10,816 bases of DNA, from assembly GCA_025362705.1 (NCBI GenBank), contig JANYFH010000031.1, forward strand, positions 1-10,816. The letters run 5' to 3'. The position numbers and the translations under genes are program-made. A model generated the notes under the pieces. That model saw only the letters and a list, made by a program, of their open reading frames with translations. It was not told where the DNA came from and ran no database searches. Shown one piece after another: positions 6,419-10,816 of this stretch (positions within the stretch are counted from its first letter, which is position 1; every line of letters starts with the position of its first letter). The stretch comes from Betaproteobacteria bacterium. GTDB lineage: Bacteria > Pseudomonadota > Gammaproteobacteria > Burkholderiales > Usitatibacteraceae.

Positions 6419-6934
6419 ATGCATCACATGAACATCTGTCCGCCCGAACAATACCAGGCAGCCGCTGCACTAATTTTCTCGGAAGTTAAGACTGAACTGG
6501 CGCTTCTTCTTCCGGGTGCAAGAATCGAACATGTTGGCTCGTCGGCAATTCCCGGCGCGCATTCAAAAGGTGACCTGGACGTCTGCATTTTTGTTGAACA
6601 ACACGAGTTCGAATCAACGCTTTTAAGATTGGAGGCGGCTGGTTATACCGTCAAGCCCGACACGTTGCGAACAAATCAACTGTGCATGCTTGAATCAACC
6701 AGGCCGGACATTTCACTCGCCTTGCAACTCATCGAGCAGGGATCTGAATTCGAGTTCTTTGTCATCTTCAGGGACGCGTTGCGGCAAGATGCAAACCTGG
6801 TTAGCCAATACAATGCGCTCAAACTCGCGACCTCTGGTCTGGGCGAGCAAGGCTACCGCGAGGCGAAGTCGGAATTCATTCGCAAAGTACTCCAGGGCGC
6901 AAGCGTAATCGCGGCGCACGACGCCCACGCATGA
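6419..6934 (+). CDS. GrpB-family protein (nucleotidyltransferase-like fold)
   Basis: 171 residues. EHVGSSAIPGAHSKGDLDVC (37-56) is the signature of the GrpB/UPF0157 family: a GSS turn followed by an acidic D-x-D (Asp52, Asp54), as in the polymerase-beta-type nucleotidyltransferase fold. The C-terminal half (FVIFRDALRQDANLVSQYNA, then GYREAKSEFIRKVL) matches the family's helical end. Some members are fused to dephospho-CoA kinase domains; the biochemical role is not established for the stand-alone form. It begins 22 bp after the VOC stop in the same direction. The first ATG (6419) lacks a clear ribosome-binding site, and ATG 6428 would remove three residues (MHH); either is possible. Confidence 0.85.
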   Translation: MHHMNICPPEQYQAAAALIFSEVKTELALLLPGARIEHVGSSAIPGAHSKGDLDVCIFVEQHEFESTLLRLEAAGYTVKPDTLRTNQLCMLESTRPDISLALQLIEQGSEFEFFVIFRDALRQDANLVSQYNALKLATSGLGEQGYREAKSEFIRKVLQGASVIAAHDAHA

Positions 6935-6959
6935 TAAGCATTGGCCCAGGTTCGAATAC

Positions 6960-7187
6960 ATGAAGCTGATCCAGGTGAAGGTCAAACCGAACGCGCGCAT
7001 TTCAGCTCTTCATGAAACGTCTGACGGCACCTGGCTCGCGCAGATCAAGTCGCCACCTGTCGATGGCAAAGCAAATGAAGAATTGGCGGCGCTCGTTGCA
7101 CAACATTTCGCGCGGCGAAAATCGCAGGTCTCGGTGAAAAGTGGTGCATCAGGACGCATCAAGCTGGTGAAAATTGAGGAGGACTGA
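6960..7187 (+). CDS. DUF167 (UPF0235/YggU-like) family protein
   Basis: 75 residues covering the whole small DUF167 domain: strand VKVKPNAR (6-13), the DGTWLAQIKSPPVDGKANEE stretch (22-41) with the invariant-looking PPVDGKAN, then the helix LAALVAQHF and a final strand pair ending GASGRIKLVKIEED (62-75). In other bacteria the gene often sits beside yggT or proC-region genes; here it follows the GrpB gene by 25 bp in the same direction. The function of the family is unknown. The ATG is immediately before the first conserved strand; the ribosome-binding site is weak. Confidence 0.88.
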   Translation: MKLIQVKVKPNARISALHETSDGTWLAQIKSPPVDGKANEELAALVAQHFARRKSQVSVKSGASGRIKLVKIEED

Positions 7188-7268
7188 ATGAGTATCAGCG
7201 GCCGGTCACGCAAGATGTTAAATACAAACACCAGCATTGGCGCGGATTTCCAAGCATTTTACGCCTGA
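7188..7268 (+). CDS. Candidate 26-codon ORF directly after the DUF167 gene
   Basis: ATG 7188 abuts the DUF167 stop (TGA 7185-7187) and the frame closes at TGA 7266-7268. AGGAGG at 7177-7182 lies five bases before the ATG, an ideal position, but the same bases encode the Glu-Glu of the DUF167 C-terminus, so the match may be accidental. The product (MSISGRSRKMLNTNTSIGAD then FQAFYA) is polar, has no recognisable motif and ends just before the convergent nitrilase-like gene. It occupies most of the 102-bp convergent gap, where I see no good rho-independent terminator. Confidence 0.2.
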   Translation: MSISGRSRKMLNTNTSIGADFQAFYA

Positions 7269-7289
7269 AACCCGCACCAGTGCTTGAGA

Positions 7290-8168
7290 TTATGTTTTCA
7301 GTCCCAGCGTCCGGTGTGCGAGCGCGGGTAGACTCTTGCGTATGGTCTGCTGATAATGTGGATTCACGCCGGCGACGACTACGCCCGATCCACGCGGCAG
7401 GTGATCCAGTACCACGCCCCAGGGATCGACGATCATTGAATCACCGTGCGTCTCGCGACCATTGACATGAAAGCCGCCCTGCGCAGGCGCGATCACATAG
7501 GCGAGGCTCTCGATTGCGCGTGCGCGGATGAGTGTCTCCCAGTGCGCCTTGCCGGTGGTGGACGTGAAGGCAGACGGAATGACAATGATGTCGACGTCGC
7601 CCATCGCGCGATAGAGCTCAGGAAAGCGCAGGTCGTAGCAGATTGAAAGTCCGATGCGACCGTACGGCGAATCCACCACCACTACTTTGTCGCCGGCCTC
7701 GATGGTGCGTTCTTCGGAGAAATTTTCTGTACCGAGCGCGAGATTGAACAAATGAATTTTGTCGTAGCGCGCGACTTGCTTGCCCGCTTTATCGTAGACG
7801 AGACAAGTGTTGCGCACTTTGTTGGGCACGTTCGATTCCATCGGGATCGAACCGCCGATCAGCCAGATGCGGTGCTTGGCCGCCATTTCCGACATCCATT
7901 TCTGAATGGGGCCGTCACCGGGTTGCTCGCGCACGGCGACTTTATCGGTATCTTTCATTCCCATGATGGCGAAATATTCCGGCAGCGCGATGATGCGCGC
8001 GCCGGTGCTGGCCGCCATGTCGATCAAGCGCCCGGCTTCATCGAGATTGGCTTTTACGTTCGGTCCGCTCGCCATCTGGATAGCAGCAACACGAAAAAAA
8101 GTCTGCGTGGAACCCGCCGCTTTCAGCAAGGCATCGGGAATCTGTCCGGAATTCTTGGTAATGATCAT
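7290..8168 (-). CDS. Nitrilase-superfamily carbon-nitrogen hydrolase (Nit1/deaminated-glutathione-amidase-like)
   Basis: 292 residues with the full Glu-Lys-Cys catalytic triad: Glu64 in ALPEYF, Lys137 in RYDKIHLF and Cys177 in SICYDLRFPELYR. FRVAAIQM (25-32) opens the domain, and the DGPIQKWMSEMAAKHRIWLI stretch (85-104) and RARAIESLAYVIAPAQ follow the Nit1/Nit2 branch. Enzymes of that branch hydrolyse the amide of deaminated glutathione or of omega-amido acids, a metabolite-repair role in the cytosol; the exact substrate cannot be read from sequence. Its ATG overlaps the yhdP stop as ATGA (8165-8168) with no separate Shine-Dalgarno, so translation is probably coupled. About 24 residues precede the conserved first strand, somewhat longer than in many homologues. 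It converges with the DUF167 gene. Confidence 0.92.
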   Translation of the reverse strand: MIITKNSGQIPDALLKAAGSTQTFFRVAAIQMASGPNVKANLDEAGRLIDMAASTGARIIALPEYFAIMGMKDTDKVAVREQPGDGPIQKWMSEMAAKHRIWLIGGSIPMESNVPNKVRNTCLVYDKAGKQVARYDKIHLFNLALGTENFSEERTIEAGDKVVVVDSPYGRIGLSICYDLRFPELYRAMGDVDIIVIPSAFTSTTGKAHWETLIRARAIESLAYVIAPAQGGFHVNGRETHGDSMIVDPWGVVLDHLPRGSGVVVAGVNPHYQQTIRKSLPALAHRTLGLKT

Positions 8169-10816
8169 GGTGTGTTTTTTGCAGTATCTGCTGACGGCGC
8201 TGGAAGAGCAACCGGTGTGTTCTTCTTCACTTGCGCTACTTGCGGATCATCCCACGTTCCCGTGACGAGCAGGTCGTATGAAAGCGCACCCTCGAGCAAT
8301 TTTGAACCCGCATACACCACGGCACCGACAACTGGCGTCAGAAACACGGCAGCGCCGATTGCGGCACCTTCACCCAGCAGCGGTGCTACCCGCATTTTCA
8401 AATTGACCGTCTCCGTCGGCAACGAAATATCACCGGATGTTTTGATATACGCGGCCGGCCCCTTGATCTCGAAATTATCGGTGGTCATGACGCCGCTGGC
8501 AATCTTCATGTCCCCGCCGATTTTGTTGAACGCCAGTCCTTCAGAAAAAATGTCGCGAAAATCAAGTGTAATGCGGCGCGGCAACGACTGCAGGCTCATC
8601 AGGCCAAGCAGCTTGCCGGCACCGGGCTCAATTTTGGCGAAGCGGCCATCGCTGGCGCTAACCTTGAAGTTACCCGACAAAATATTGGTCTGAAATTGAT
8701 AGGCGTGCCCGGGCCAGGACAACTGCCCCTCAAGTTTTCCGCTCCCGCCTTTCATGTAGTCGCCGAATCCGAATTGATTGAACAAGGCATTCAGGTTTGA
8801 TGTATCAAGCTTCAGATTCATCACGGTTCGCGATTTGCCCGGCGGACTTTGCGGATCACCGTAGCGTTGCCAGAGACCATCCATTTCCAGTTTCGCGTAG
8901 TCGGTTGAAATCACCAATTGATCGATGCGCCAGTTGTCGCCAGTTGGCGTTGCACGCAATTCGAGCTTGCCCAGTTCGCGATCCTTCAGTGTGAATTTTT
9001 CGGCGATGATATCCAGCGCCGGGAAGTCGGCAATGCGTGCGGTATCGGCAGCGACCACAGCGGCAGCGCCTTTCGGCTGCGGCACTTCATCTGCCAGCAC
9101 CAGTTTTTGCAATCTGGCCCGTACTGCGCCACGATCATTGAACGCACCCGCACGCCATGAAATATCGCCGACAGCATCATCGCTATCGACCGTCAGGCGC
9201 CAATCCTCACCCGCATGACGACCCCTTAGCGTCATCGCTTCGAACGGACGGCCATACGCGACCAAGCCACCGAGCTTGAAATCAAACCCGGCAATTTCCA
9301 TTGCGCTTTTGCCTTCAACACGCGGCGCCTGATCGGGCGCACCCGTAACTACGGTCGGATAAAAACTATCGAAGGCCTGCTTCCAGCCATCAAAATCGAG
9401 CAAGGGAATATTTCCTGCAAACCACAGTCCTTGTGGCACCGGCACATCTGTTAACGCAACGCCAACACTGGCGATACCGCCGCGAAACCGAAGTACGCCA
9501 TTCGCGTCTGCCACTCTCTGAAACCGCGCGTCAATGCGCGATTCCTGCGCATCTGCTGCTGGAGCCGGCACTGCATTTGTTGCAGCAACTGTGCTGCCCG
9601 CGTTTCCCGCCAGCTTTATACTGATTTTTTCGCCGGCCTGCCCGGTATTGGTGAACATCAAACGCAATTTGCGCGCTTCGTCGCCACGCTTTGCAAGCGG
9701 TGCTGGCAGGCTTGAAATCACACCAAGCAGATTGCTGTCGATGGTGATGTCGGCACCACCATCCCTCGCGGTAATGCGTCCATTGAAGTCTGTAGTCCCT
9801 TTCACCTGTTGCGGCAGGGCAAACGGCAGTACATCATCCATTTGCGCGACATCCGCGCGGCCTGCAAACTCGGTCGCTACGCCATCCGCAGTATTTGCGA
9901 TTGAGATTGTTATCGGGTTGCCATACGCCGTGCCGACGATACCGCTGCTTTTCACGCCACTCTCGGTGAAAGCCACGCTTCCAGTCAGGCCGGTGATCGG
10001 CGGACCGAACACCGGTTTGGCCTGACCACGTCGCAGCGTGTATTTGCCGCTGATCGTGGTGTTGGCTTTCGATCCCTCGGGTTTGCCAATCGGAATTCTC
10101 ATCGCGAGTTCAAGTTTGCCCGGACCTTCGATGGCAACAGACTTGGTGAACGCACCCACGCCGTTAATCAATGGACTGGCACGCAGATAGCGCGCCACGT
10201 CTTCGCCGCGCGCATCGGATTCGCCATCGATCGAGAGCGTGTACGGACGCGCCGCAAAATCGTCAACGGCAATCGTGGTCGCCTTCAGCATTGCGTTGAA
10301 GAACTGTCCGGACGCAATTTTTGCGGTGAAGGCCGTGTTTTCAAACACCAATTCACCACTGACATTGTCAGCCGTCGGCCAGCCTTCCGCATAGCGAAAA
10401 TCGACATCTTTTACTTTCGCGGCCACGCGGAAATTGCCGCCATTTCCTTTGTGGAACGGAAATTCGAATATCTCGCCCTTCAGTGAAAAATCTGCCGACA
10501 AAATCTCGCCATCGCGCACAGCCCATTCCAGATATTCACGCGTATGCGACGCGGCATTGGGAAGATAATTAGCCACCGCAACCGCCTTCGCGCGCATGAG
10601 CTGACCCTTGATGTCGAGTGAGCCGGGACCTTTTTCCTCTTTCGCGCGCGGACCATCGGCGCGAAAGCGTGAATAGCGCCCGCTAAACTCACCCGCGACA
10701 TCGGCGTTGGCGAATGCGACCCGGTCGAGGTCGACATTGACAGCCTCAGCGGTGATTTTCCAGTTGCCCTTGCTATCGAGAGAATCAAAATTCAGCGGTG
10801 CACGCATCAGGTTGGG
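8165..10816 (-). CDS. yhdP: YhdP-type AsmA-like envelope protein, C-terminal 883 residues (5' end beyond window)
   Basis: The frame is open from the right edge to TGA 8165-8167; E. coli YhdP is about 1,270 residues, so roughly the N-terminal third, including the membrane anchor, is missing. Recognisable blocks are NYLPNAASHTREYLEWAVRD (residues about 80-100 of the fragment), FSLKGEIFEFPFHKGNGGNF, LGLMSLQSLPRRITLDFRDI with FSEGLAFNKIGGD near the C-terminus, and the final AIGAAVFLTPVVGAVVYAGS followed by a TGTWDDP strand. These are the AsmA-like repeat groove and C-terminal domain of YhdP. In E. coli, YhdP with TamB and YdbH bridges the periplasm and helps move phospholipids to the outer membrane. 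Here it is first in an operon with the nitrilase-like gene (ATGA overlap). Confidence 0.93.
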   Translation of the reverse strand, partial: PNLMRAPLNFDSLDSKGNWKITAEAVNVDLDRVAFANADVAGEFSGRYSRFRADGPRAKEEKGPGSLDIKGQLMRAKAVAVANYLPNAASHTREYLEWAVRDGEILSADFSLKGEIFEFPFHKGNGGNFRVAAKVKDVDFRYAEGWPTADNVSGELVFENTAFTAKIASGQFFNAMLKATTIAVDDFAARPYTLSIDGESDARGEDVARYLRASPLINGVGAFTKSVAIEGPGKLELAMRIPIGKPEGSKANTTISGKYTLRRGQAKPVFGPPITGLTGSVAFTESGVKSSGIVGTAYGNPITISIANTADGVATEFAGRADVAQMDDVLPFALPQQVKGTTDFNGRITARDGGADITIDSNLLGVISSLPAPLAKRGDEARKLRLMFTNTGQAGEKISIKLAGNAGSTVAATNAVPAPAADAQESRIDARFQRVADANGVLRFRGGIASVGVALTDVPVPQGLWFAGNIPLLDFDGWKQAFDSFYPTVVTGAPDQAPRVEGKSAMEIAGFDFKLGGLVAYGRPFEAMTLRGRHAGEDWRLTVDSDDAVGDISWRAGAFNDRGAVRARLQKLVLADEVPQPKGAAAVVAADTARIADFPALDIIAEKFTLKDRELGKLELRATPTGDNWRIDQLVISTDYAKLEMDGLWQRYGDPQSPPGKSRTVMNLKLDTSNLNALFNQFGFGDYMKGGSGKLEGQLSWPGHAYQFQTNILSGNFKVSASDGRFAKIEPGAGKLLGLMSLQSLPRRITLDFRDIFSEGLAFNKIGGDMKIASGVMTTDNFEIKGPAAYIKTSGDISLPTETVNLKMRVAPLLGEGAAIGAAVFLTPVVGAVVYAGSKLLEGALSYDLLVTGTWDDPQVAQVKKNTPVALPAPSADTAKNTP

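Noticed and set aside
4405..7187. The run of small single genes (membrane protein, methyltransferase, VOC, GrpB, DUF167) resembles an integron cassette array.
   Set aside because: I looked for attC-like RYYYAAC...GTTRRRY pairs in the gaps. The only chance pair (GCCCAAC near 4948 and GTTGAAC near 5048) has no complementary arms between its boxes, and no integrase gene is present.
7752..8693. Long plus-strand open frame of 313 codons antisense to the nitrilase-like gene and the end of yhdP.
   Set aside because: It is the mirror of two well-supported minus-strand genes, has low-complexity S/P/A-rich composition and no recognisable motif.

Overview
The window reads as proteobacterial chromosome, most likely a betaproteobacterium. 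The best clue is the right end: a YhdP-type AsmA-like protein runs directly, with a 4-base ATGA overlap, into a nitrilase-superfamily amidohydrolase. I recall this order as common in Burkholderiales and relatives. The lineage is inferred from gene order and protein style, not from any marker gene.

Layout, left to right. (1) Positions 1-236 hold the 3' end of an IS3-family insertion sequence: the last ~68 codons of its transposase and a possible terminal inverted repeat. (2) On the minus strand come an integral-membrane methyltransferase resembling methanethiol S-methyltransferase (285-1049) and, upstream of it, a secreted M13 (neprilysin/PepO-type) metallopeptidase (1108-3165). The peptidase has an altered active site: the HExxH glutamate is aspartate. 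(3) A 210-bp divergent intergenic region separates the peptidase from a plus-strand GlxA-type AraC regulator (3376-4404). (4) A plus-strand run of small accessory genes follows: a 129-residue membrane protein, a DUF3291-like gene remnant, a class I SAM methyltransferase whose start is better placed at TTG 5049, a possible 42-residue membrane peptide, a VOC/glyoxalase-fold protein, a GrpB-family protein and a DUF167 protein (to 7187). (5) The minus-strand nitrilase-like gene and yhdP converge on this run. yhdP leaves the window at its right edge with its N-terminal part missing.

Functionally, the right end is a housekeeping envelope/metabolite-repair unit. The left two thirds look like accessory DNA next to an IS, made of single genes from families that spread widely. 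I see no defence system, CRISPR array, tRNA, rRNA or phage module, and no gene set that clearly forms a new multi-gene system. The most unusual items are the M13 peptidase with a substituted catalytic residue, placed opposite a GlxA-type regulator, and the decayed DUF3291 reading frame that has become an in-frame leader of the methyltransferase.
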